48,634 nucleotides of DNA from JACCUZ01 sp038246575 (GCA_038246575.1 JBBRVU010000011.1:1-48634), one strand, 5' to 3'; positions 25,462-33,764 are shown, counted from the first letter of the stretch. Made by a program: numbers and translations. The notes: generated by a model from the letters alone, not told the origin.

Positions 25462-25680
25462 CGGATCAACCCCCTTCACATCACCTGAGACGCATGAGAG
25501 GCCCCGGAGGTTGCGCCCCCCACGCACATGACGACCCAGGCGTTGCGCCGCTGGCGCGACCACCGTGCTCTCGGGTCCCGAACGTAGTCGCGGGAGATGA
25601 CGATCCGGTGACGCCACGCTGTGAATGCTGTGACTTGTGTGACTGGAGAGCCGACGGCTGCCGGCGGCCGAGCCGCGGTC

Positions 25681-26535
25681 TCAGCCCTCGTAGGAGTAGA
25701 AGCCCCGGCCGCTCTTGCGCCCCAGGTCCCCCGCCGCGACCATCCGGGACAGGGTCTCGGGCGGGAAGAACTTCTCGTCCGCGGTGTCGCCGTAGATGTT
25801 CAGCGCCGCGTTGCGCAGGATGTCGACCCCGGTCAGGTCCGTGGTCGCGAGCGGACCCATCGCGTGACCGAACCCGAGTCGGCACGCGGTGTCGATGTCC
25901 TCGGCGCTGGCCACACCGTTCTCGACCAGCCGCACGGCCTCCATCGCCAGCGCACAGATCAGCCGGGTCGTGACGAAGCCCGCGACGTCGCGGTTGACCA
26001 CGACGCAGGTCTTGCCGACCGACTCCGCGAACTCCCGCGCCCGGGCCAGCGTGTCGTCGGTGGTCCTGATCCCGCGGACCAGCTCGCACAGCGCCATCAT
26101 CGGCACCGGCGAGAAGAAGTGGGTGCCCACCACCGCCTCGGGACGTTCCGTCACCGCCGCAATCTGGGTGATCGGGATGGCGCTGGTGTTCGTGGCGAGC
26201 ACGGTTCCCTCACCACAGCGCCGGTCCAGGTCGCGGAAGATCGCCTGCTTGACCTCGAGCGCCTCGAACGCCGCCTCGACGACGATGCCGGCGTCGGCCA
26301 CGGCGTCGAGGTCGGTCGAGGTCTCGATGAGCCCGAGCGCCTCGTCCGCGGCAGCCTGCTCGAGGCTTCCCTTGCCGACGAACCGGGCCAGCGACTTCTC
26401 GATGCCGGAGCGGCCGCGGGCCAGTGCCTCGTCGGTCAGGTCCCGCAGGACCACGGGGTGGCCGGCGACGGCCGCGACCTGCGCGATGCCCGCACCCATC
26501 AACCCGGCACCGACGACTGCGATCTTCGTGGACAT
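25681..26535 (-). CDS. 3-hydroxybutyryl-CoA dehydrogenase, single unit
   Basis: From the ATG at 26535 the protein is 284 aa, the normal size. It shows a Rossmann loop GAGLMGAG, EAAFEALEVKQ, the NTSAIPIT motif, catalytic His in THFFSPVPMM and the paired Glu in CELVRG, ending KSGRGFYSYEG. It interconverts 3-hydroxybutyryl-CoA and acetoacetyl-CoA with NAD(P). It is the third such catalytic unit in the window, after the tandem protein at 14187-15962, and is more divergent (FSP instead of FNP), so it may prefer another chain length. Confidence 0.92.
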   Translation of the reverse strand: MSTKIAVVGAGLMGAGIAQVAAVAGHPVVLRDLTDEALARGRSGIEKSLARFVGKGSLEQAAADEALGLIETSTDLDAVADAGIVVEAAFEALEVKQAIFRDLDRRCGEGTVLATNTSAIPITQIAAVTERPEAVVGTHFFSPVPMMALCELVRGIRTTDDTLARAREFAESVGKTCVVVNRDVAGFVTTRLICALAMEAVRLVENGVASAEDIDTACRLGFGHAMGPLATTDLTGVDILRNAALNIYGDTADEKFFPPETLSRMVAAGDLGRKSGRGFYSYEG

Positions 26536-26578
26536 GCCGCGGAGCCTACCGACCGTGCCGACGGGGCAAGATGGACCG

Positions 26579-26902
26579 GTGTCCGACTGGAAGAGCCTGC
26601 TGATCTCGGTGATCGTGGTCGGCGTGCTCGCGCTGATCCTGCGCTGGGCGTACGGCGGTCGGAAGCGATCGCTCGTCGAGCGCCGGGCGCAGGTCGGGCA
26701 GGAGGGCGAGTACGGCCTGATGGTCGCGATCGCCTCGCCCGGGACCTTCATCGACGGCGAAGTGTCCCGTCAACGCCTGGGCGCCGCCGGGATCAAGGCC
26801 TCACTCGTCTCCACGGCCCAGGGGCCACGACTGATGGTGTTCGCCGACGACGAGGCTCGCGCCCGGGGCGTCCTGGCCCGCCCGTCCGGCCCTCCGCGCT
26901 GA
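26579..26902 (+). CDS. Small N-terminally anchored membrane protein, 107 aa
   Basis: Starting with GTG at 26579, the protein has one transmembrane helix at about residues 6-24 (LLISVIVVGVLALILRW), a basic stretch, then a compact cytoplasmic alpha/beta domain of about 70 residues (VAIASPGTFIDGEVSRQRLGAAGIKA, DDEARARGVLA). The domain resembles the DUF2007 putative signalling fold, but this is pattern recognition only. It is divergent from the dehydrogenase gene with a 43-base gap. Function unknown. Confidence 0.7.
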   Translation: MSDWKSLLISVIVVGVLALILRWAYGGRKRSLVERRAQVGQEGEYGLMVAIASPGTFIDGEVSRQRLGAAGIKASLVSTAQGPRLMVFADDEARARGVLARPSGPPR

Positions 26903-26925
26903 CTCCGACGACGTCCGCCTCCGAA

Positions 26926-26986
26926 TCGCCATGATCAGAGCAGCTGGGCGCCGGAACATGGCACCAGCACACTCCGATCCCGGGAT
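26926..26986. repeat. Degenerate copy of the intergenic inverted repeat
   Basis: The left arm 26926-26940 matches the left arm at 17-31 in 12 of 15 bases, and the right arm 26972-26986 matches 62-76 in 11 of 15, with a 31-base loop against 30. The arms still pair in their core (CCATGATCAGAG / CTCCGATC). The element fills the middle of the 168-base gap between the small membrane protein and murA, which holds no convincing ORF. Confidence 0.45.
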
Positions 26987-27070
26987 TCTGAGCACCGACG
27001 ACCGCCACGAACCTGCACCACGGCCCGCCGGGAACCCACTCCGCGGCCGGCCGGGAATCGAGGTGGCCGC

Positions 27071-28354
27071 CTAGTCGAAGAGGTCCGAGACCGGGTCCGG
27101 TTCCCGGGTGACGTCCGCCCCGAGGGCGCGCAGCTGGGCGTCGAAGCCGGGGTAGCCGCGGTCGACGTGCCCGATGTCGCTGACGTACGTCACGCCCTCG
27201 GCGACCAGGCCGGCCAGCGTCAGGGCGGCACCAGCCCTGATGTCGCTGGCCCGCACCGGCGCCCCGGACAGCACGGGAACGCCGCGTACCACCGCGTGGT
27301 GACCATCGGTGCGCACGTGGGCGCCGAGCCGGGCCAGCTCGCTGGCGAAGACGAAGCGCCCCTCGAAGATGTTCTCGGTGATCATCGCCGCACCGTCGGC
27401 GATCGAGTCCAGGGCCATCACGAGCGGCTGCAGGTCGGTGGCCAGCCCGGGGTACGGCAGGGTCACCGCGTCCACGGCCAGCGGCCGCCGGTCCATCACG
27501 ACCCGGAAGCCGTCGTCGAGGAGATCGACCTGCGCGCCGGCGGTCGCAAGCTTGTCCAGCGCGATGTCCAAGTGGTCATGGCGCGCGCCCAGCACTGTCA
27601 CGTCGCCACGAGTCATGGCCGCACCGAAGGCCCACGTACCTGCGACGATCCGGTCGGGCACGATCGCGTGGTCGGTGCCGTGGAGCACGTCGACGCCCTC
27701 GACGGTGATCGTCGACGTACCCAGCCCGTCGATGGAGGCGCCCATCTGCGCCAGCATCTGGCACAGGTCGACCAGCTCCGGCTCCCGCGCCGCGTTGTCG
27801 ATGACCGTCGTGCCCTTCGCGAGCACCGCAGCCATCAGGATGTTCTCCGTCGCCCCGACGCTGGGGAAGTCCAGCCACACCGTCGCGCCCGTCAGGCCGT
27901 GCGCCGCCTCTCCCACGATGTAGCCGTGCTCGTTGTCGAACTCCGCACCGAGCTTCGTCAGCCCGGCCAGGTGCAGGTCCAGCGGCCGGCTGCCGATCGC
28001 ATCGCCCCCCGGCATCGCGACCTCGGCCCGGCCGCACCGCGCCATCAGCGGGCCGAGCACGCAGATCGAGGCTCGGATCCTGCTGACCAGGTCGTAGTCG
28101 GCCTGGTGCCCCAGCGTCGCGGGCACGTCGATCGACACCTGAGAGCGCTCGGGGTCGTAGTCGACGTTGCAGCCCAGCCGGCGCAGCAGCTCGCTCATGA
28201 TCTCGACGTCGAGGATGTGCGGGACCTCGGTCAAGGTCGTGCGTCCCTCCGCCAGCAGCGCGGCGGCCATCACCTTGAGCACGCTGTTCTTCGCGCCGGT
28301 CACCCGGACCTCGCCGACGAGCCGGGCGCCACCGACGACGCGGAACCTGTCCAT
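27071..28354 (-). CDS. murA: UDP-N-acetylglucosamine 1-carboxyvinyltransferase
   Basis: From the ATG at 28354 the protein is 427 aa. It transfers enolpyruvate from PEP to UDP-GlcNAc, the first committed step of peptidoglycan synthesis. Visible are the KNS motif near residue 22, the RIRASICVLGPLMARCGRAEV block, and the loop PGGDAIGSRPLD. In most bacteria this loop has Cys115 (E. coli); here it is Asp118, as in mycobacterial MurA, which cannot be alkylated by fosfomycin. An ATG at 28381 is an alternative start that would overlap the divergent adenosyltransferase start. Confidence 0.95.
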   Translation of the reverse strand: MDRFRVVGGARLVGEVRVTGAKNSVLKVMAAALLAEGRTTLTEVPHILDVEIMSELLRRLGCNVDYDPERSQVSIDVPATLGHQADYDLVSRIRASICVLGPLMARCGRAEVAMPGGDAIGSRPLDLHLAGLTKLGAEFDNEHGYIVGEAAHGLTGATVWLDFPSVGATENILMAAVLAKGTTVIDNAAREPELVDLCQMLAQMGASIDGLGTSTITVEGVDVLHGTDHAIVPDRIVAGTWAFGAAMTRGDVTVLGARHDHLDIALDKLATAGAQVDLLDDGFRVVMDRRPLAVDAVTLPYPGLATDLQPLVMALDSIADGAAMITENIFEGRFVFASELARLGAHVRTDGHHAVVRGVPVLSGAPVRASDIRAGAALTLAGLVAEGVTYVSDIGHVDRGYPGFDAQLRALGADVTREPDPVSDLFD

Positions 28355-28379
28355 GGGGCGGCATCGTAGGCTCGTGCTC

Positions 28380-28952
28380 ATGGTGAACCTGACCCGCATC
28401 TACACCCGCACCGGCGACGACGGGTCCACGGGCTACGGCGGGCGGGGCCGGATCAGCAAGAACGACACGAGGCTCACGGCGTACGCCGACTGTGACGAGG
28501 CCGGCGCCTTCCTCGGGGTCGCCCTTGGTGCAGACGGCCTCGACGAGGACGTGGCCGCCGTGCTGACCCGCGTCCAGAACGACCTCTTCGACGTCGGTGC
28601 CGACCTGTGCACGCCGATCGAGCCCGACCCGAAGTACCCCCCGCTGCGTGTCGTGCAGGAGCAGATCGACGCCCTCGAGCGCGAGATCGACCGGTTCAAC
28701 GCCGACCTGCCCGAGCTGCGCTCGTTCGTGCTGGCCGGCGGGACCCCCGCCGCAACGCATCTGCACGTCGCCCGCACCGTCGTGCGCCGGGCCGAGCGGG
28801 CCACCTGGCTGGCGCTCGACGAGCACCCGGACACGGTCAACCCGCTGACCGCGAAGTACCTCAACCGGCTCTCGGACCTGCTGTTCGTGCTCGCCCGCTA
28901 CGTCAACTCCGAGGCCGGCGACGTGCTCTGGGTCCCGGGTGCCAACCGCTGA
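28380..28952 (+). CDS. Cob(I)alamin adenosyltransferase, PduO type
   Basis: The 190-residue protein opens with the ATP-binding IYTRTGDDGSTGYGG motif. It continues with FDVGADLCTP, FVLAGGTPAATHLHVARTVVRRAER and NRLSDLLFVLARY, the core of PduO/CobO2 trimers. It adenosylates cob(I)alamin to coenzyme B12, the cofactor of the mutase at 23116-25119. It is divergent from murA with about 25 bases between starts, a pairing common in actinomycetes. Its last codons form the first unit of a 14-bp tandem repeat. Confidence 0.95.
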   Translation: MVNLTRIYTRTGDDGSTGYGGRGRISKNDTRLTAYADCDEAGAFLGVALGADGLDEDVAAVLTRVQNDLFDVGADLCTPIEPDPKYPPLRVVQEQIDALEREIDRFNADLPELRSFVLAGGTPAATHLHVARTVVRRAERATWLALDEHPDTVNPLTAKYLNRLSDLLFVLARYVNSEAGDVLWVPGANR

Positions 28953-28982
28953 CCGCCAACCCCTGACCGCCAACCCCTGAGC
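28941..28982. repeat. Three 14-bp tandem repeats
   Basis: Units 28941-28954, 28955-28968 and 28969-28982 read GCCAACCGCTGACC, GCCAACCCCTGACC and GCCAACCCCTGAGC, differing by one or two bases. The first unit encodes the last codons and TGA of the adenosyltransferase. The third ends one base before the last codon of the convergent ureohydrolase. The array thus fills the whole intergenic gap and repeats the stop-codon context. Confidence 0.85.
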
Positions 28983-28983
28983 G

Positions 28984-29901
28984 TCAGCCGCTGGAAGCAG
29001 CGCGCGCCATCACGGCGATGACGTCGTAGATGACCGTGGCAGCGGCCAACGCGGTGATCTCGGCGTGGTCGTAGGGCGGGCTGACCTCGACCACGTCGGC
29101 GGCGACCAGCTGTTCGCCCGGCATCGCTCGCAGCAGCGCCAGCAGCTCGCGTGAGGTGAACCCACCGATCTCGGGGGTGCCGGTCCCCGGCGCGAACGCT
29201 GGGTCGAGCACGTCGATGTCGACCGAGAGGTAGACCGGCGCGTCGCCCGCCCGCTCGCGCACCCGGCCCACGACCTCCTCGACACCGAGCCGGTCGAAGT
29301 CGGCGGCCCGGACCGTGGAGAAGCCGAACCGCGCGTCGTCGACAAGGTCGTCCGCGTCGTAGAGCGGCCCTCTGATGCCCAGGTGGGTGGACGCGTCCGG
29401 GAGCAGCAGGCCCTCCTCCGCCGCCCGCCGGAAGACGGTCCCGTGCGTCCGGTCGGCGCCGAAGTAGGAGTCCCAGGTGTCCAGGTGGGCGTCCAGGTGC
29501 ACGACGGCGACCGGTCCATGCACCCGGGTGACGGCGCGCAGGGCAGCGAGGGCGATCGTGTGGTCGCCCCCGATGGTGACCAGCCGGCGCCGGTCACTGA
29601 CCAGGTCGGACGCGTGGTCGGCGATCTGGGTCAGGGCCTCGTCGATGTGGAACGGGTTGCACGGCACGTCTCCGGCGTCCACGGCCTGCAGCACCCGGAA
29701 CGGCGCCACCGCCACGTCCGGGTGGTACGCAGGGCGCAGGTGACGCGACGCCTGCCGCACCGCCGCCGGGCCGAACCGCGCACCGGGCCGGTAGGAGACC
29801 CCGCCGTCGAACGGCGCCCCGAGCACGGCAACGTCGAAGTCCGAGACCTCGTCGATGCGCGGCAGCCGGGCATACGTCGCGGCGCCGGCGAACCGGGGCA
29901 C
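28984..29901 (-). CDS. Agmatinase-family ureohydrolase
   Basis: The 305 residues from the GTG at 29901 contain all manganese-ligand motifs of the family: GGDHT, DAHLDTWD and SVDIDVLDPAFAPGTGTPE. The enzyme hydrolyses a guanidino compound to urea and an amine. Agmatine, guanidinobutyrate, guanidinopropionate or guanidine are all possible and cannot be separated by eye. Fourteen in-frame codons upstream also read as agmatinase-like (EIVGPVDATK) up to an ATC that follows a good GAGGAG site, so the true start may be at 29943. It is the last gene of the permease/deaminase/CE4 operon. Confidence 0.9.
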   Translation of the reverse strand: MPRFAGAATYARLPRIDEVSDFDVAVLGAPFDGGVSYRPGARFGPAAVRQASRHLRPAYHPDVAVAPFRVLQAVDAGDVPCNPFHIDEALTQIADHASDLVSDRRRLVTIGGDHTIALAALRAVTRVHGPVAVVHLDAHLDTWDSYFGADRTHGTVFRRAAEEGLLLPDASTHLGIRGPLYDADDLVDDARFGFSTVRAADFDRLGVEEVVGRVRERAGDAPVYLSVDIDVLDPAFAPGTGTPEIGGFTSRELLALLRAMPGEQLVAADVVEVSPPYDHAEITALAAATVIYDVIAVMARAASSG

Positions 29902-29940
29902 CTTCGTCGCGTCGACCGGGCCGACGATCTCGCTGGGGTC

Positions 29941-29956
29941 GATCGTGAGCTCCTCA
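29941..29956 (-). promoter_or_regulatory. Ribosome binding site ahead of a putative ATC start codon
   Basis: On the minus strand GAGGAG (29955-29950) is followed after 6 bases by ATC (29943-29941), in frame with the ureohydrolase. The site overlaps the TGA of the upstream CE4 gene (29956-29954). No ATG, GTG or TTG exists in that frame between the stop and the GTG at 29901, and the GTG has no ribosome site. This points to ATC initiation or a mutated ATG. Confidence 0.5.
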
Positions 29957-30850
29957 GTCGGGCAGGACAGGCTGCGGGAAGACTCGCGGCTCCAGCGCCA
30001 GGGTGCGCACGTGCGAGGCCAGGTCGGCGGCCGTGGTGACCCACAGGTCGGGCAGGCCCGTCATGTCATCCACCAGCCGGTCCAGCGCCTTCATCCGGGC
30101 GGGGCGCCCGGACAGGAAGGGGTGGTTGGTCAACGTGAAGCAGGACCCCTCCTCGTGGATGGCAGCAAGGTCAGCCCGCCACATCGACAGTGCCTTCTCC
30201 GGGTCCTCGATCAGCCCGGAGCCGAACAGGTCCGGCACGTAGGCGTACTGCTCCCAGTCATCCAGCGCCCAGTGCACCGGGATCTCGACGAGCGAGCGCG
30301 CGTCGGACCCGGCGTGCTCAGCCAGCTCATAGGGCAGCTCCCCGTCCATCAGGCTCGAGTCGTAGGCGAAGCCGCGGTCCAGCAGCAGCCCTGCCGTCGC
30401 GTAGGTCGTCTCCCACATCGGGGCGCGGTAGCCGAGCGGCCGCTGACCCGTCACCTTCTCCAGCGCCGCCAGGCCCCGGTCGAGCATGTCGGCCTCCTGC
30501 GCCGGCGTCATGCCGGTGACAGCCTCATGCAGGTAGCCGTGGTGGGCGATCTCGTGCCCCTCGTCGCGCACCCGGCGCAACAGGTCGGGATAGCGCTCGG
30601 CGGTGTAGCCCGGGCAGAAGAAGGTGGCCCGGACCTGCCGGCGAGCGAGCAGGGCGAGGATGCGCGGCATCCCCGTCAGCGGCCCGTACGCCTGGTGTGA
30701 CATCGCCGACAGCCGGTTCGCACTCGCCGGGGACACGGTCAGCGCGACGGACTCGGCGTCCATGTCGAAGCTGAGCACGGCGGCGGCCCGGTGACCGTCG
30801 GGCCACGAGACGGGGTCCGCCACCCGGGTGACGTCGTGGGACTCCGGCAT
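29954..30850 (-). CDS. NodB/CE4-family hydrolase (PuuE / cyclic-imidase-like deacetylase)
   Basis: The 298-residue protein has CE4 motifs: LSFDMDAE (motif 1), HEIAHHGYLHE (motif 2, metal His pair) and GYRAPMWE (motif 3). No signal peptide is present, so it acts in the cytoplasm, unlike wall deacetylases. Cytoplasmic members of this branch include PuuE allantoinase and cyclic imide hydrolases that open ring amides. The location between a CodA-like deaminase and a ureohydrolase favours ring opening over polysaccharide deacetylation. Start and stop overlap or nearly overlap both neighbours. Confidence 0.85.
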   Translation of the reverse strand: MPESHDVTRVADPVSWPDGHRAAAVLSFDMDAESVALTVSPASANRLSAMSHQAYGPLTGMPRILALLARRQVRATFFCPGYTAERYPDLLRRVRDEGHEIAHHGYLHEAVTGMTPAQEADMLDRGLAALEKVTGQRPLGYRAPMWETTYATAGLLLDRGFAYDSSLMDGELPYELAEHAGSDARSLVEIPVHWALDDWEQYAYVPDLFGSGLIEDPEKALSMWRADLAAIHEEGSCFTLTNHPFLSGRPARMKALDRLVDDMTGLPDLWVTTAADLASHVRTLALEPRVFPQPVLPD

Positions 30851-32190
30851 CAGTCGCCTCTCCTGAGTGACGCCGCACGCCAGGTCGCCGCGTGCGCGTC
30901 GGCAACACGTACGAGGTCGATGTCATGCGCATCGCCCTGCCAGGTCAGCCGAGCAGGGGAGGGATCCCGCTCGGCCACCACCTCACCGCGTGAGACCACC
31001 CATTGCGGGCCCACCTGGCGGCGCACCGCATCCAGCCGCGTCGAGGCGGGCAGCACGACGAAGCTCGCTGGGCGACCCACCGCGATGCCGTAGTCGTCGC
31101 CGAGCCCGAGCACCCGCGCACCTCGCGAGGACACCATCTCGAAGGTCTCGGCGATCTCGTCCTGCCCGGTCAGCTGTGCCGCCACGACGCCCGTGTGCGC
31201 GACCAGCATGGGGTTGCCCGCACCGAGGGGGAACCACGGGTCCATCACGTCGTCGCTGCCGAACGCCACGTTGACCCCCGCGGCGAGCAGCTCCTTGACC
31301 CGGGTGAGCCCGCGCCGCTTGGGGTAGTCGTCGAAGCGCCCCTGCAGACCGAGGTTCACCATCGGGTTGCAGACGACGTTGATGCCCGCGCGGGTGAGCA
31401 ACCGCTGCAGCTTGAACGCGTACGCGCCGTTGTAGCTGCCCATCGCGGTCACGTGGCTCGCGGTCACCCGCTCCCGTAGTCCGGTGCGCATCGCCAGCGT
31501 GGCCAGCACCTCGACGAAGCGCGACTGCTCGTCGTCGATCTCGTCGCAGTGTGCGTCGACGGACCTCCCGTACTTCTCGGCCAGCGCGACCGCGATCTCC
31601 AGGGACCGGACACCGTCCTCACGGGTGTCCTCGAAGTGCGGGATCGCCCCCACCACGTCCGCACCGCGCCGCAGCGACTCCTCCATGAGCTCGGCGCCGC
31701 CCGGGAACGAGACGATCCCTTCCTGGGGAAACGCCACGACCTGCAGAGTGACCACGTCGCGGACCCGGTCCCGCAGCTCGACCAGGGCGTCGAGCGCGGT
31801 GAGCGCAGGGTCGGTGACGTCGCAGTGGCTGCGGACGAACAGCACGCCCTGGGCGGCCTGCCAGCGCAGCACCTCCTCGGCCCGGGCCAGCACGTCCTCG
31901 CGGGTCACGGTCTGCTTGCGCTCGGACCAGACCGCGATCCCCTCCCACAGCGTGCCGGACGTGTTCCAGCGCGGCTCGCCTGCCGTCAGCGTGGTGTCGA
32001 GGTGGATGTGCGGCTCGACGAACGGCGGGCAGACGAGGGCACCAGCAGCGTCGATGACGATCTGCGACGCATCGCTGTCGGCGGCGCCGGTGGAATGCGG
32101 CTCGACCGCCGCGATCCGCCCGCCGTCGACGCGGACGTCCACCAGCTCACCGTCATCGGCCAGCCGGCCACGTTGGAGCAGCAGCTGCAT
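30850..32190 (-). CDS. codA: Cytosine deaminase-like amidohydrolase
   Basis: The 446-residue protein aligns by eye with E. coli CodA over its whole length. The metal and catalytic residues fall at the same numbers: His61, His63, Gln156, His214, Glu217 and Asp313. The GRFDxYPKRRGxTRVKE stretch is also shared. One active-site neighbour differs: CodA FGHDDV reads FGSDDV here. It should hydrolytically deaminate cytosine or a related ring such as isoguanine or creatinine. The start overlaps the permease stop and the stop overlaps the CE4 start (ATGA both times). Confidence 0.9.
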   Translation of the reverse strand: MQLLLQRGRLADDGELVDVRVDGGRIAAVEPHSTGAADSDASQIVIDAAGALVCPPFVEPHIHLDTTLTAGEPRWNTSGTLWEGIAVWSERKQTVTREDVLARAEEVLRWQAAQGVLFVRSHCDVTDPALTALDALVELRDRVRDVVTLQVVAFPQEGIVSFPGGAELMEESLRRGADVVGAIPHFEDTREDGVRSLEIAVALAEKYGRSVDAHCDEIDDEQSRFVEVLATLAMRTGLRERVTASHVTAMGSYNGAYAFKLQRLLTRAGINVVCNPMVNLGLQGRFDDYPKRRGLTRVKELLAAGVNVAFGSDDVMDPWFPLGAGNPMLVAHTGVVAAQLTGQDEIAETFEMVSSRGARVLGLGDDYGIAVGRPASFVVLPASTRLDAVRRQVGPQWVVSRGEVVAERDPSPARLTWQGDAHDIDLVRVADAHAATWRAASLRRGD

Positions 32191-33644
32191 CAGGTGCCGG
32201 TGCGTCCTGCGGGGACGGATGCGCGATCCGGGGACGCCGGTGTGCCCCGGCGGCTCACGGCAAGGGCGGCATAGACCCCGCCGGCTACCAGCGATCCGGC
32301 CAACCACGAGAGGTCGATGTTCCCGAGCGCCTTGGCCCCCGGCCCCTGCAGAGCGGTCGGGATCCCGTACTCGAAGAACCAGGTCGCGACCATGCCGACG
32401 AGGAAGGCGATCATGGCGTCCCACCGCACGTCACCCAGCCGCGAGCGGCCGGGAGGGTCGTAGAGCGCAGCGACGTCCACCTTCGCCCGGGACACCCAGT
32501 AGAAGTGCACGAGCATGATCGCTCCCCACGGCGCCACCCAGGTGACCATGCTGGCGAGCCAGCCGTCCAACGCGGCAGCGAAGTCGTCCTGGTAGACCAG
32601 CCAGACCGTGAAGACGGTCGCGAGCACTCCGACGACATAGGCGACGACCTTGCGGTCCACCTTGATGTCGAGGGTCAACGCACAGACCGAGGCGCTGTAG
32701 ATGTTGAGGATGTTGGTCGCGATCGGGCCGTGGAGCACCAGCAGCAGCACGGGGATCGCGAGCGCGCCGAAGTTGTTGACGATCAGCTGCCCGGGGTCGA
32801 CGTCCTGGGTGACGGTCGCGAGGGTGGCACCCAGCACGCCCAACCAGATCACCGGGATGAACTGACCCAGCGCGCTGGCCGCGAACAGCTTGATCGACGG
32901 CATCGACCGCGGCACGAAGCGCGAGTAGTCCGACGCGTAGGCAAACCACGAGATGCCCCAGCCGATGCCGATCGCGGTCATGATCGTGCTCATCGCACTG
33001 ATCCGTTCGGTGCCGGCCAGCCCTGCTCCGGAGTAGCCCCAGTCGATGTTGGTCTGGGTCCAGGCAACCACCGTCATGAAGGCGAGGACCACGAGTGTGA
33101 CGGGGACCGTCCAGCGCTCGAATGTCGCGATCGCGCGGAAGCCGTACGCCGCGATGAGCACCTGCAGCGTCATGATGACGAGGACCGTCACGATCTTGAG
33201 ACCCCGACCGCCGTCGATCCCGATCTTCGCGAACAGGCTGGTGACCAGGTCCAGCACGATCCAGGTGTTGATCGCGCACCACCCGGTCGCGATGAAGAAC
33301 TGGATCGCGGTCGGCAGGTAGGCACCGCGGCGGCCGAAGGCGCTGCGGCTGAGCACCATCTGGCTCACGCCGGTGCGCTGCCCCATCAGGACGAAGAAGC
33401 CGAAGGCCGCCATCCCGATCAGGTTGCCGAGCACCAGAACGATGATCACGTCGACGAGCGACAGACCGAGCACGATGCCCAGCGCGCCCAGCACCCAGTT
33501 GATGGGGGCGATGTTGGCGCCGGCCCAGATCCAGAACTGGTGCGCTGCGGTGGAGGACCGAGCGCCATCGGGCACGGGTTCGAGCGCGTGCTCGCCCGCC
33601 CAGTGTTCGCTCGACTGGTCTGCGTGCGAGGTGGTCGTGGCCAC
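32190..33644 (-). CDS. NCS1-family nucleobase permease (CodB-like)
   Basis: The 484-residue protein starts with GTG at 33644 behind AGGAGA. It has about twelve membrane helices with NCS1 hallmarks: the WIWAGANIAPINWVLGALG first helix, SRSAFGRRGAYLP, and SYxxDYSRF-like WFAYASDYSRF. It probably symports a nucleobase, hydantoin or related heterocycle with H+ or Na+. First gene of the catabolic operon and divergent from the PucR regulator, so import and degradation are likely induced together. A Pro/Arg-rich tail of about 20 residues ends the protein. Confidence 0.92.
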   Translation of the reverse strand: MATTTSHADQSSEHWAGEHALEPVPDGARSSTAAHQFWIWAGANIAPINWVLGALGIVLGLSLVDVIIVLVLGNLIGMAAFGFFVLMGQRTGVSQMVLSRSAFGRRGAYLPTAIQFFIATGWCAINTWIVLDLVTSLFAKIGIDGGRGLKIVTVLVIMTLQVLIAAYGFRAIATFERWTVPVTLVVLAFMTVVAWTQTNIDWGYSGAGLAGTERISAMSTIMTAIGIGWGISWFAYASDYSRFVPRSMPSIKLFAASALGQFIPVIWLGVLGATLATVTQDVDPGQLIVNNFGALAIPVLLLVLHGPIATNILNIYSASVCALTLDIKVDRKVVAYVVGVLATVFTVWLVYQDDFAAALDGWLASMVTWVAPWGAIMLVHFYWVSRAKVDVAALYDPPGRSRLGDVRWDAMIAFLVGMVATWFFEYGIPTALQGPGAKALGNIDLSWLAGSLVAGGVYAALAVSRRGTPASPDRASVPAGRTGT

Positions 33645-33717
33645 GAGGTCTCCTCAGGTCAGCGCCGGGCGTTGCTGGAGCGGTTGGCAGCCTGCCTCTT
33701 GCCGCACGAAGGCGCAA

Positions 33718-33764
33718 CGGTCACACTGACCGCAATCTGGCCTGCAGAGATGGACATCCTGTCC
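33718..33764. promoter_or_regulatory. Two similar operator-like dyads in the divergent pucR/permease region
   Basis: CGGTCA-CAC-TGACCG at 33718-33732 and GGACA-TCC-TGTCC at 33752-33764 share the form GGWCA-N3-TGWCC. Their centres are 33 bases apart, about three helical turns, in the 150-base gap between the permease start (33644) and the regulator start (33795). This suits cooperative binding of a dimeric regulator, presumably the adjacent PucR protein. Confidence 0.5.

Noticed and set aside
25462..25680. 219-base gap upstream of the STAS gene examined for a SigB-type promoter or small gene
   Set aside because: No clear GTTT/GGGTA-type promoter spacing and no short ORF with a ribosome site; the open frames are extensions of neighbours.
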